From Castellaniella sp034674885 (GTDB lineage: Bacteria > Pseudomonadota > Gammaproteobacteria > Burkholderiales > Burkholderiaceae_B), in assembly GCF_034674885.1 (NCBI RefSeq), contig NZ_JAUCDS010000014.1, positions 1 through 64,000 on the forward strand: DNA of 64,000 nucleotides, written 5' to 3'. How positions within the stretch are numbered: position 1 is the stretch's first letter; every line of letters begins with the position of its first letter. This document shows positions 53,510 to 61,712 of the stretch, piece by piece. The notes under the pieces were generated by a model. The model worked only from the letters and a program-made list of their open reading frames with translations, had not been told where the DNA came from and made no database searches. A program made the translations under genes and the position numbers.

Positions 53510-54076
53510 TCACACGCCGAACGTGGAAAACGCCAGGTGGTTCAGAATCATCATCACGATCTGGGCCACCACCAGCAAGACCAGCGGTGACAGATCCAGC
53601 CCCCCCATGCGGGGCAGGACCCGGCGGATCGGGTCCAGCAGCGGCGCCGTCAGGGTATAGAGCACCGGCATGACCGGTGACAGCGGATTGATCCAGGACA
53701 GCACGGCCTGGATCAGCGTCACCCACACGATCACATTGAACAGCCATTTCAGGCCTACCAGCAGCCCGGTCAGCAGGACCGCGCCGATGGCCGATGCCGG
53801 GGGCAGCAGGCCGCCCATGGCGATCAGCCAGGTCAGCAGCAGGTAGACCATGGCCGTGATCCAGCAGGCCAGGATGCTGGGCCAGTCGAAACGCCCGCTG
53901 ACGGGCACGACGCGCCGGATGGGCTGCACCAGCCAGTCGGTGACGCGCAGGATGGCCTGGGAATAGGGATTGAACGGGTGCAGGCGGATCGCGAAAATCC
54001 ATGCCCTGAGGATCAGGGCGATGCCAAAGAGCGAAAAGACGATATCAATCAGGAAAAGCAGGATGTCGCGGACCAT
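53510..54076 (-). CDS. YggT-family inner-membrane protein
   Basis: A 188-residue protein with two YggT repeats, each a pair of hydrophobic segments joined by an amphipathic linker containing NPYSQAILRVTDWLVQPIRRV and, later, YTLTAPLLDPIRRVLPRMGG. Function is not established; it has been linked to osmotic tolerance and cell envelope. It is followed upstream on the same strand by the histone-like gene and a terminator. Confidence 0.9.
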   Translation of the reverse strand: MVRDILLFLIDIVFSLFGIALILRAWIFAIRLHPFNPYSQAILRVTDWLVQPIRRVVPVSGRFDWPSILACWITAMVYLLLTWLIAMGGLLPPASAIGAVLLTGLLVGLKWLFNVIVWVTLIQAVLSWINPLSPVMPVLYTLTAPLLDPIRRVLPRMGGLDLSPLVLLVVAQIVMMILNHLAFSTFGV

Positions 54077-54120
54077 GCGGTGCTCACAGATGGCATGAAG
54101 TAGGCCATTGTCGCATTAGC

Positions 54121-54153
54121 GTAAAAGATGCGGCAAGTTGCCTTGCCGCATCT
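54121..54153 (-). terminator. Intrinsic terminator after the histone-like gene
   Basis: AGATGCGGCAAG (54126-54137) and CTTGCCGCATCT (54142-54153) form a perfect 12-bp stem with a four-base loop. On the minus strand it continues TTTTAC, so it ends the histone-like transcript 20 bases past the stop codon. Confidence 0.83.
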
Positions 54154-54173
54154 GGGGCATCCCGCTGCCCGGC

Positions 54174-54956
54174 TTATGGGCGGTTGTTCAGGGGAAACGG
54201 CCAGTTGCCCCCCGGATTGGTGTCGGCACGGGCAGCAGGTGCTGGGGTACTGGGCTTGCTGGCCGCCTTTTTCACCGCAGCGGTTTTGCTGGCTGCGGGT
54301 TTCTTTGCTGCTGCTGCCTTGGTGGCCGGGGCTTTGGCGGCGGCCTTGGCCGGTGCCTTTTTGGCGGGGGCCTTGGCTGCGGGTTTCACGGCGGCTGTCT
54401 TTTTGGCGGCAGGAGCCTTGGCGGCGACCGCTTTTTTCACGGCCGGTTTTTTTGCAGCCGTGGTTTTGCTGGCAGTCGCGGCGGGTTTTTTCGCTGCAGT
54501 GGCTTTTGCCGCAGCCGGCTTTTTCACGGTGGATTTTGCGGCCGCCGGTTTGGCAGCGGTCTTGGCGGCAGGTTTGGCAGCCGTCTTTTTTGCGGCCGCC
54601 GGTTTCGCCGCAGTTTTGCTTGCAGCCGGTTTCTTCGTGGCGGCGGCCTTGGTGGCCGGAGCCTTGGTCGCGGCCTTTTTCACAGAGGCAGCGGCTTTTG
54701 CAGTGGACGTCTTTGCCGCAGCCGGTTTTTTGGCGGCCGGGGCGGCCTTTTTGGCGGCGGTGGTTTTTGCAGCGGGTTTCACTGCTGCGGCCTTTTTGGC
54801 AGCGGGTGCTGCTTTTTTAGGGGCAGCCTTGGTGCTGGCGGCAGGTTTTGCTGCAGCCGGCTTTGCAGCGGCCTTGGGGGCTGCCTTTTTGGGGGCGGCG
54901 GATTTTGCAGGGGCGGGTTTTGCGGGTGTGGCTGCGGCTTTCTTGGCGGTTGCCAT
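54174..54956 (-). CDS. Histone H1-like Ala/Lys/Pro-rich DNA-binding protein
   Basis: A 260-residue protein made almost wholly of Ala, Lys, Pro, Thr and Val, with many degenerate repeats of the AAAKKPAA/KPAAKTAAKP type. It resembles the C-terminal domain of eukaryotic H1 and the BpH1/Hc1-type proteins of Bordetella and other betaproteobacteria, which compact DNA. AGGAG eight bases before the ATG at 54956 decides the start. Unusually, the last 14 residues (NPGGNWPFPLNNRP) are non-basic and contain the only tryptophan. Repeat number is likely variable between strains. Confidence 0.92.
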   Translation of the reverse strand: MATAKKAAATPAKPAPAKSAAPKKAAPKAAAKPAAAKPAASTKAAPKKAAPAAKKAAAVKPAAKTTAAKKAAPAAKKPAAAKTSTAKAAASVKKAATKAPATKAAATKKPAASKTAAKPAAAKKTAAKPAAKTAAKPAAAKSTVKKPAAAKATAAKKPAATASKTTAAKKPAVKKAVAAKAPAAKKTAAVKPAAKAPAKKAPAKAAAKAPATKAAAAKKPAASKTAAVKKAASKPSTPAPAARADTNPGGNWPFPLNNRP

Positions 54957-55188
54957 TGTCGGGCTCCTTAAGGCAAAAGGAAACGTCCACCCATTTGATA
55001 TGACCCCCACGTCAGGTGCGGCCCATCTCAAATGGCGCAGGCGTGCAATATCATGAATATCACACGCGTTCAAGTCTAACGTAAGGACTGTGGGCTTCCA
55101 AGCACTATTGGCGCCTGCCGGCCTTTACCCGGCCATCGGATTGCGCTTTGTCTCGAAAAAGTCGCGTTTCTTTCCGGATCGCCGAGAC

Positions 55189-55623
55189 TCAAAGATAAAA
55201 CATGGCCTTGGCCAGAAAGACGATCAGGACCACGTGGCAGAACACGCTCAGGTGGATGATCTTGAAATGGCGCGATTTCAGCCGGCCCGTGCCGCTCATG
55301 GTCATGGCGAAAATGAAGTGGCCCAGCACGCTGAAGGCCAGGATGATCTTGATCCACAGCAGGGTGGCGAAATGGCTGCCGAAGGGCTGCGCCAGCGCGT
55401 CACGGAATTGCCAGGCCATGCCCAGGCCGGCGCCGAACAGGACGATCATGACGAACGGCATGATGCGCCGGGCGCGGCGTCCGATGGCCATTTCCACGTT
55501 GCGCATTGCTTCCCGGCCCAATGGCTGGCGGATGCCTTCCAGGATCAGGACTTCGAAGAATACCGTCCCCACGAACATGATGGCGGCAAACAGATGCAAA
55601 GTGACAAGTACGGAATGGCTCAT
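55189..55623 (-). CDS. CopD-like four-helix membrane protein
   Basis: A 144-residue protein with four predicted membrane helices, beginning SHSVLVTLHLFAAIMFVG and ending SVFCHVVLIVFLAKAMFYL. Histidines and a conserved RRIMPFVMIVLFGAG segment are similar to the CopD domain (copper uptake/resistance), but no copA, copB or copC is nearby. I start it at the ATG at 55623; the open frame runs upstream into the next gene's promoter. Function is inferred from fold only. Confidence 0.7.
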   Translation of the reverse strand: MSHSVLVTLHLFAAIMFVGTVFFEVLILEGIRQPLGREAMRNVEMAIGRRARRIMPFVMIVLFGAGLGMAWQFRDALAQPFGSHFATLLWIKIILAFSVLGHFIFAMTMSGTGRLKSRHFKIIHLSVFCHVVLIVFLAKAMFYL

Positions 55624-55758
55624 GTCAGTAGAATGGTTGTTTTCCCGCAGACCTCGCAGGGGTGTGAAAATTGTAGGCCGGGCGGTGGGTTCTGTCGGGA
55701 TCGCCCCTGCCTTTGCCGGGGGTATTGGATGACAATTGTCATGAACAGGAATCAAGCA

Positions 55759-56247
55759 ATGCGATTCATTCGTCTTTCGATGGCGGCTGCCGGCGCGGCC
55801 GTCCTGGGGGTGCTGGCTGGCTGCGCACCTACCAAACCGGCTACGGCGCCCTCGACGCCTGCTGCGGCGCCGGCCTGCACGCCGGCGGCTGCGGGCGACA
55901 CGCTGGTGGGCAACTGGCTGTCAGTGGCGGCCCAGAAAGGGGTGGCAGGCGCCTTGCGCACCCTGTATACCCTGAATCCGGATGGCACCATGACCTATGT
56001 GGAACAGATCAAGCGCCCGCGTGCGCCATCCCAGGGGCTGGAGGAATCCGGCTGCTGGTCGCGCGATCGCGACACATTGGTGCTGCGTACCCTGGAATCC
56101 AACGGCGTGCCCGTGAACCTGAACGACCCGATCTACTCGAACCGCTATCGCGTCGTCCTGTCCAATGCGACGGAATTGCGCTTGCAGGGTCCGCAGGGCC
56201 CCGTGCGAGCCCGGCGCATGTCGCCGGGCTATCGCCTGCCCTTCTGA
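55759..56247 (+). CDS. Hypothetical lipoprotein
   Basis: A 162-residue protein with signal peptide and lipobox VLAGC (Cys22), then an Ala/Pro/Thr spacer and a compact beta-rich domain with LVGNWLSVAAQKG and GTMTYVEQIKRP, which reads like a lipocalin or copper-resistance (NlpE-like) strand pattern but is not recognised firmly. AGGA eight bases before the ATG at 55759 decides the start over 55741. It converges with gltX, leaving eleven bases. Confidence 0.75.
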   Translation: MRFIRLSMAAAGAAVLGVLAGCAPTKPATAPSTPAAAPACTPAAAGDTLVGNWLSVAAQKGVAGALRTLYTLNPDGTMTYVEQIKRPRAPSQGLEESGCWSRDRDTLVLRTLESNGVPVNLNDPIYSNRYRVVLSNATELRLQGPQGPVRARRMSPGYRLPF

Positions 56248-56258
56248 TCGGCGGGATT

Positions 56259-57677
56259 TCAGCCGGCCAGACTGGCTTCCAGGCGCGCCAACACGGTGGC
56301 GCGCCCCAGCAGGGTCAGCACCGCGCCGATCGATGGCGTGTGTTTCTGGCCCGTCACGGCCACCCGCAGCGGGATGGCCAGCTTTGGCATTTTCACGCCC
56401 TCGGCCTTCAGGACCGCCTTGATCACGGCGTCCAGCTCGGTTTCATTCCAGTTGTCCAGGCCCTGGGCCTGTGCCTGGAATGCCCGCAGCAGACCCAGGG
56501 CGGCGTCATCCAGCACTTCCGCTCGTAGGGCCGCGTCGGCCGGCACGTAGGGGCCGCAGAACAGCAGAGCGCCCTCGGCCAGGTCTTCCAGGGTTTCGCT
56601 GCGGTCGCGCAGCAGGGCCATGATGGCCGGCAGATCGGCGCCCTGGGGCTTGCCGCCCCTTTGCACGATGCGCGGGGCCACGCGTTCGGCCAGATCGGCC
56701 GGGTCCAGCTGGCGCAGGGCATGGGCGTTGACCCAGTTCAGTTTCTTGGGATCCCATTGCGCTGCCGAGCGGCTGAGGTGGCGCGGGTCGAACCATTCCA
56801 CGAATTGTTCGCGGGTGAACAGTTCGTCGTTGCCGTGGCTCCAGCCCAGGCGTGCCAGGTAATTGACCATGGCTTCCGGCAGGTAGCCCAGCCGGTCGTA
56901 TTCCATGACGCTGACCGCTCCGTGGCGCTTCGACAGTTTCTCGCCGTCCGGGCCCAGGATCATCGGCACGTGGCCGTAGCGGGGAGGCTCCGCCCCCAGC
57001 GCCTGCAGGATCGTGATCTGGCGCGGCGTGTTGTTGACGTGATCGTCGCCCCGGATGACGTGGCTGATCTGCATGTCCCAGTCGTCGACCACCACACAGA
57101 AGTTATAGGTCGGGGTGCCGTCGGGCCGGGCGATCACCAGATCGTCGAGTTCGCTGTTGTCAAAGCTGATGGGGCCTTTGACCAGGTCGTCCCAGGTCGT
57201 GACGCCTTCCTGGGGGCTGCGAAAGCGCACCACCGGCTGGACGCCGGCGGGGATGGGCGGCAGGGTCTTGCCCGGCTCCGGGCGCCAGGTGCCGTCGTAG
57301 CGCGGTTTGGCGCCGATGGCACGGGCGCGTTCGCGCATGGCTTCGACTTCGGCCGGAGTGCTGTAGCAGGGATAGGCGGAGCCCTGGGCCAGCATGTCGG
57401 TGATGACCTGGCGGTAGCGGTCCATGCGCTGCATCTGGTAGAAGGGGCCCTCGTCGGGCTGCAGGTTCAGCCATTGCATGCCGTCCAGGATGGCCTGCAC
57501 GGCCTCCGGCGTGGAGCGTTCCAGGTCCGTGTCCTCGATGCGCAGCACGAACGTGCCGCCGAAGTGGCGTGCGTAGGCCCAGGAAAATAGAGCGGTCCGG
57601 GCGCCGCCCAGATGCAGGTATCCGGTGGGTGAAGGCGCAAAGCGCGTGCGCACGGGGCGCGGGGTGGAAACGGTCAT
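56259..57677 (-). CDS. gltX: Glutamyl-tRNA synthetase
   Basis: A 472-residue class I synthetase that charges tRNA-Glu. The HIGH-type motif is in PTGYLHLGGARTALF and the KMSKS-type motif in EKLSKRHGAVSV. LEDTDLERS-type binding (here RIEDTDLERSTPEAV) is conserved. The gatCAB operon in the same window implies that glutamyl-tRNA(Gln) or aspartyl-tRNA(Asn) is a transamidation substrate in this organism. Divergent from the Pat-like gene. Confidence 0.96.
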   Translation of the reverse strand: MTVSTPRPVRTRFAPSPTGYLHLGGARTALFSWAYARHFGGTFVLRIEDTDLERSTPEAVQAILDGMQWLNLQPDEGPFYQMQRMDRYRQVITDMLAQGSAYPCYSTPAEVEAMRERARAIGAKPRYDGTWRPEPGKTLPPIPAGVQPVVRFRSPQEGVTTWDDLVKGPISFDNSELDDLVIARPDGTPTYNFCVVVDDWDMQISHVIRGDDHVNNTPRQITILQALGAEPPRYGHVPMILGPDGEKLSKRHGAVSVMEYDRLGYLPEAMVNYLARLGWSHGNDELFTREQFVEWFDPRHLSRSAAQWDPKKLNWVNAHALRQLDPADLAERVAPRIVQRGGKPQGADLPAIMALLRDRSETLEDLAEGALLFCGPYVPADAALRAEVLDDAALGLLRAFQAQAQGLDNWNETELDAVIKAVLKAEGVKMPKLAIPLRVAVTGQKHTPSIGAVLTLLGRATVLARLEASLAG

Positions 57678-57784
57678 GGCAGTGGTTGGCGGACAGGGTG
57701 CGCGTCACGCGAGCCCTGTAGAATCAGGATGGAAATCGTGTATTTTAAAGGACACCCATCTTTTGGGGCTTCAGGGTAGCCTTC

Positions 57785-60241
57785 ATGTTGCGTCATCGTC
57801 TGGCGGCTTTGTTCGAGCCGCGTTCCTTGCTGGTCCTCAGTTCCCGCGAACTTCCCGTCGTGCAGGCGCCGCCGGGGATGCTGCGCGGGCGCATCGCCGA
57901 CGTGCGTGTGGATGCCGCCGGGCAGTGGCAGCTGCCTGATCGCCTGGATTTTCTGCAGGCTGGCCAGCGGCTGGACATGGCCCTGCTCTGCCTGGATCCC
58001 GCTCGTCTGCCGGCGGCCCTGGGCGCACTGCGGGCGCACCATCCGCGCTCGCTGGTGCTGCTGCCGCACGAGACCCCATCGGCCAATCCGGTCGAAACGC
58101 AGACGTATTGCCAGGCCTGGGGGCGGATGAACGACTGCCTGGTCCTGGGGCCGGGGGCACTGGGTATCCAGCGTCCGCACCTGGGCTTGAACCTGGGGCT
58201 GGATCCGCGCGGCGCGCCGGTGGGGCGGGTCGCCCTGGTGGCGCAGTCGCGCATGGTGGCGGCCGCCGTGCTCGATTGGGCGGGCGACATCCAGTTGGGT
58301 TTCTCCGCCGTGGTGTCCACGGGCGATGCCTCGGGCGTGACCACGGCCGAGGTCCTGGAATACCTGTCCATGGATTCGCGCTCCGACAGCATCGTGCTCT
58401 ATCTGGAAGAGGCGGATTCGTCGCGCCGCTTCACCAGCGCGCTGATGGCGGCCGCCAGCGTCAAGCCGGTCATCGTGCTGAAGGCCGGTCGCCAGGGGCC
58501 GGGTCACGACCCGGCCGCCGATGCCGTGTTCGACGCCCTGGTCCGGCGCACCGGCGCCGTGCGCATCCGTTTTTTCGTGCAATTGTTTTCGGCGCTGAAA
58601 GTGCTGGTCCATGCCAAGCGCCAGCGGGGCCGGCGCATTGCGCTGTTTGCCAACGGCCACGGCGCCGCCCACCTGGCGCTGGACGCCATCGGCCCGGGCG
58701 GGGCAGTGGCGCGGGCTGAGCTGGGCGTGCAGACCCGCCGCGACCTGGCCGCCCTGCTGGAGCCGGGCGCGACGGTGGACAATCCCGTCGTCAGCCATGC
58801 CCCGCTGGACTCGAACCATGTGCGGCAGGTGCTGTCCCTGCTGGCGTCCGACGGCAATGTCGACGGGGTGCTGGTCCTGATCGCGCCCGACGTCCTGTCG
58901 GACATGGATGCGGCGGCCGAAACCCTGGCGCAGTTTTCGGAAGCCGCCGCCAAGCCGATCATTTCCTGTTTTCTGGGCGACGCCTCGATGCGCCTGCAGC
59001 GCCATCGGCTGGACTCCGTGGGGCTGCCGGCCTTTCGCACGCCGGAATCCGCTGCCAATGCCTTTGGCATTCTGGCTTCATATCACTACAACCAGACCCT
59101 GGCCCAGCAGGCGCTGCCGCCCGAAATGCTGAATCGGGCGCCGCGCCTGGACGAGGCCCGCACGCTGCTGAACGACGCCATCATGTCCGGGCGGACGGAA
59201 CTCGATCGCGCCAGCTGCCGCTGGCTGCTGGATTGCTTCCACGTACCCATCCGGGTGGACGACCACCCGGCCCCCGAACCGGCGCGCCGGAACGTGCCCA
59301 TGGCAATCCAGGTGCGCCAGGACGCTCATTTTGGCCCCTATCTGCAGTTTGGCCCGGGCGGGCGGCCGGCGAGGCTGGCATCGCCGCATCGGGAAATCGA
59401 ACTGCCGCCGCTGAACAACTACCTGGCCCGCCAGCTGATCCAGCGCGGCAAGTTCTGGTCGCGGGTGCTGGAAAAGGATCTCAGCCCCGCCGTGTTCGAG
59501 CAGTTGCGCGAGTCCCTGGAACGAATTTCCGAGATCGTCAGCGCATTGCCCGGTGTGCGGTCCCTGCGCATCGACCCGCTGTGGTGGGATGACACCAGCC
59601 TGTTTGCCGAAGACATCCAGATCGGCCTGGACCCTGCTTACGATGGCGAGCGCCCGGAAAACCAGGCGTACCGCCACATGGCCATCCATCCCTATCCGCG
59701 CCGCATGGTGCGGCCCATGGTGATGAAGGACGGCCAGGAATGGCTGTTGCGCCCCATCCGGCCCGAAGACGCGACCCTGCTGCAGGAATTCGTGCGCGAT
59801 CTGTCCGACGAATCGCGCTACATGCGGTTCGTGTCCATGCTGCGCGAACTGACCCCCCGCATGCTGGCCCGCTACACCCGGATCGACTATGACCGGGAAG
59901 TCGCCCTGGTGGCCACGGTGCAGGTGCCCAACCCCGAAAATCGGGGCCTGCTGCGCGAACGGATCGTCGGATTCGCCCATTACCTGCGTAACGCCGACGG
60001 CCAGGGGGCGGAATACGCGCTGGTCATCGCCGACGACTGGCAGCGGCGCGGCCTGGGCGGGGAATTGATGCGCAGCCTGTTCCAGGTGGCCCGCCGTCAG
60101 AACCTGCGCTACATCGAAGGCCTGGTGCTGGCCACCAACCGCGCCATGATCGGCCTGATGACGTCCCTGGGCCTGCAGAACGACCCCGACGCAGAAGACC
60201 CAGGAATGAGAAGGGTATGGATGAACCTGGACTCAAAATAG
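57785..60241 (+). CDS. Pat-like protein acetyltransferase: acyl-CoA synthetase-like domains plus GNAT
   Basis: An 818-residue multidomain protein. Residues 1-125 look like a CoA-binding domain, 145-440 like the succinyl-CoA-synthetase-type domain (including VSTGDASGVTTAEVLEYL near 177), 455-640 like a shortened ATP-grasp region, and 645-815 a GNAT acetyltransferase with ADDWQRRGLGGELMRSLF. This layout matches E. coli PatZ/YfiQ (886 residues), which acetylates lysines. The middle is shorter by about 70 residues and no typical HKSDVGG motif was seen. Its stop codon lies within a terminator stem. Confidence 0.86.
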   Translation: MLRHRLAALFEPRSLLVLSSRELPVVQAPPGMLRGRIADVRVDAAGQWQLPDRLDFLQAGQRLDMALLCLDPARLPAALGALRAHHPRSLVLLPHETPSANPVETQTYCQAWGRMNDCLVLGPGALGIQRPHLGLNLGLDPRGAPVGRVALVAQSRMVAAAVLDWAGDIQLGFSAVVSTGDASGVTTAEVLEYLSMDSRSDSIVLYLEEADSSRRFTSALMAAASVKPVIVLKAGRQGPGHDPAADAVFDALVRRTGAVRIRFFVQLFSALKVLVHAKRQRGRRIALFANGHGAAHLALDAIGPGGAVARAELGVQTRRDLAALLEPGATVDNPVVSHAPLDSNHVRQVLSLLASDGNVDGVLVLIAPDVLSDMDAAAETLAQFSEAAAKPIISCFLGDASMRLQRHRLDSVGLPAFRTPESAANAFGILASYHYNQTLAQQALPPEMLNRAPRLDEARTLLNDAIMSGRTELDRASCRWLLDCFHVPIRVDDHPAPEPARRNVPMAIQVRQDAHFGPYLQFGPGGRPARLASPHREIELPPLNNYLARQLIQRGKFWSRVLEKDLSPAVFEQLRESLERISEIVSALPGVRSLRIDPLWWDDTSLFAEDIQIGLDPAYDGERPENQAYRHMAIHPYPRRMVRPMVMKDGQEWLLRPIRPEDATLLQEFVRDLSDESRYMRFVSMLRELTPRMLARYTRIDYDREVALVATVQVPNPENRGLLRERIVGFAHYLRNADGQGAEYALVIADDWQRRGLGGELMRSLFQVARRQNLRYIEGLVLATNRAMIGLMTSLGLQNDPDAEDPGMRRVWMNLDSK

Positions 60242-60258
60242 CCCCTGCGGGCTATTTT
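60235..60258. terminator. Terminator overlapping the Pat-like gene stop codon
   Basis: AAAATAGCCC (60235-60244) and GGGCTATTTT (60249-60258) pair perfectly around CTGC, with TTTT ending the stem. The TAG stop (60239-60241) is inside the left arm, so a terminating ribosome covers the stem. It can serve either direction. Confidence 0.85.
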
Positions 60259-60269
60259 GTGCCAGGTTC

Positions 60270-60380
60270 ATCGGAGCGCCTTGCAAGGCGCGACGTGGAT
60301 GAGATCGGACATGACATGGTCCACTGCGGACCATGTCATGCCTATCGAATCGGAGTCGCCTGCAGGCGGCGACGTGGACG
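60270..60380. repeat. 111-bp element: two 32-bp direct repeats around a 13-bp palindrome
   Basis: Copies at 60270-60301 and 60349-60380 share ATCGGAG, then a GC palindrome, then GACGTGGA. Copy one holds GCGCCTTGCAAGGCGC and copy two CGCCTGCAGGCG, so the palindromes differ in sequence but keep symmetry. Between them CATGACATGGTCC (60310-60322) pairs perfectly with GGACCATGTCATG (60328-60340). The compensating changes suggest an RNA or cruciform structure. It lies in the 170-base gap between convergent genes. Confidence 0.78.
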
Positions 60381-60411
60381 GATGTTGCAAGCCAAAGATG
60401 GCCCCGGACCT

Positions 60412-61104
60412 TTATTTCGCGCCTGATTCGTCCGACTCCGCGAACACTTCCACCAGAAACTCCCGGATGTCGTCCAGTTCCTGGGGGTGCAGCCCGTGGG
60501 GCATCGGATACGTGTGCCACTGCACCGGTTGCCCCAGCTTTGTCATCGCGTCGCGGCTGGTTTCCGAGTACGTCAGCGGCACCACCATGTCCTGCGTGCC
60601 GTGCGCCATGAACACCGGCGTATTCGCGTTGGCCGGATGGCGTTCGGCTGCCGTGGTGTTGCGCAGCGGCAGGTAACCCGACAGGCCGATCAGCCCCGCC
60701 AGCCTGTGTTCCAGCCGCAGGCCGGTATAGAGCGCCATCGCGCAGCCTTGGGAAAAACCCGCCAGCGCGATCTGTTCGCGCGGGATGCCGCGTTCGGCCT
60801 CGCGCGTGATCAGGGCGGTGATGGCATGTCGCGTGGCGCGGATGCCGTCCACGTCTTCGCGGGCGTCGCGATCCAGGCCGTACAAGTCATACCAGGCCCG
60901 CATCGGCATGCCCTGGTTCAGCGTGACCGGGCGGACTGGCGCGTGTGGAAATACGAAACGGATGTCCGGCAGCCGGGGATGTGCCAGTTCGGGGACGATG
61001 GGCTCGAAATCGTGGCCGTCGGCTCCCAGCCCGTGCAGCCAGATCACGCTGTGTGTCGGCTTGGGGCCGGTGGTGCGTTCAATCGTTTCCAGCGTCGTGT
61101 CCAT
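60412..61104 (-). CDS. Alpha/beta-hydrolase carboxylesterase (EstB/phospholipase-like)
   Basis: A 230-residue serine hydrolase. The nucleophile is Ser118 in LAGFSQGCAM, with Asp in AHGTQDMVVP and His in PMPHGLHPQEL. The opening SVIWLHGLGADGHDFEP forms the oxyanion region. It resembles Pseudomonas carboxylesterases of about 218 residues; the natural ester is unknown. It starts at ATG 61104 within the end of yjgA (26-base overlap), suggesting coupling. Confidence 0.9.
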   Translation of the reverse strand: MDTTLETIERTTGPKPTHSVIWLHGLGADGHDFEPIVPELAHPRLPDIRFVFPHAPVRPVTLNQGMPMRAWYDLYGLDRDAREDVDGIRATRHAITALITREAERGIPREQIALAGFSQGCAMALYTGLRLEHRLAGLIGLSGYLPLRNTTAAERHPANANTPVFMAHGTQDMVVPLTYSETSRDAMTKLGQPVQWHTYPMPHGLHPQELDDIREFLVEVFAESDESGAK

Positions 61105-61660
61105 TGGGGATGTCCTCGAAGTCAATCTGTTTCAGGGTCTGGAACAGCGCCCGGTAATGTTTGCGAGCGGGCTCCTGATCGGGAGTGCGCGACAGATTGT
61201 CCTTGGCTTCCTTGCGGGCTGCGCGGATCTGGGCCCGCAGCGCCTGGCTGTCCAGTTGTGGAAAGGATGCCAATAGCTGAGTCAGGGTCTGGTCATCATC
61301 GATCAGGCGGTCGCGCAGGGCCTCCAGGCGATGCATGGATCGCGTCTGTTCGCGCGAACCGCTGGCCCATTCCGCCAGCTGGCGGCGCAGCGCATCGGCG
61401 TCGGCGCGGCGCAGCAGCTTGCCCACGTAATGGGTCTGCCTGCGGCGGCCTTCGTTGCTGTGGATGCGCTGGGCCAGGGTGATGGCTTCGCGCAGGGATT
61501 CGTCCAGTGGCAGTTGGGCCAACCGGGCCGTGGGCAAGGCGATCAATTCGCGGCCCAGGTCGAGCAATGCGTGCAGATCGCGCTTGACCTGGGATTTGCT
61601 GGGCCGCTGGTCTTGGGCGGCATCCTCGTCCGGCAGGAGTTCGTCCATGGCTTCGGGCAT
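61079..61660 (-). CDS. Ribosome biogenesis factor YjgA (DarP/DUF615)
   Basis: A 193-residue, charged helical protein. SKSQVKRDLHALLDLGRELI and REQTRSMHRLEALRDRLIDD are the family's conserved stretches, with two helical bundles joined by a basic loop (SNEGRRRQTHYVGKLL). In E. coli it assists late 50S assembly. It is divergent from pmbA, the arrangement usually seen in proteobacteria, and overlaps the esterase gene. Confidence 0.92.
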   Translation of the reverse strand: MPEAMDELLPDEDAAQDQRPSKSQVKRDLHALLDLGRELIALPTARLAQLPLDESLREAITLAQRIHSNEGRRRQTHYVGKLLRRADADALRRQLAEWASGSREQTRSMHRLEALRDRLIDDDQTLTQLLASFPQLDSQALRAQIRAARKEAKDNLSRTPDQEPARKHYRALFQTLKQIDFEDIPNGHDAGND

Positions 61661-61712
61661 AAAATGGTTTGCAATTGGCTATGATAACCGTCTTGACTCC
61701 GGCGGATTGCGC

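Noticed and set aside
54174..54956. CRISPR-like repeats
   Set aside because: The repetition is protein-coding Ala/Lys codons, with no regular spacers.
54184..55056. 290-codon rightward frame rich in Ala, Phe and Val over the histone-like gene
   Set aside because: Produced by the antisense of Lys/Ala codon repeats; no start signal and no protein family.
55076..55357. 93-codon leftward frame past the CopD-like gene
   Set aside because: Overlaps the CopD-like gene in another frame and has no ribosome-binding site or recognisable motif.
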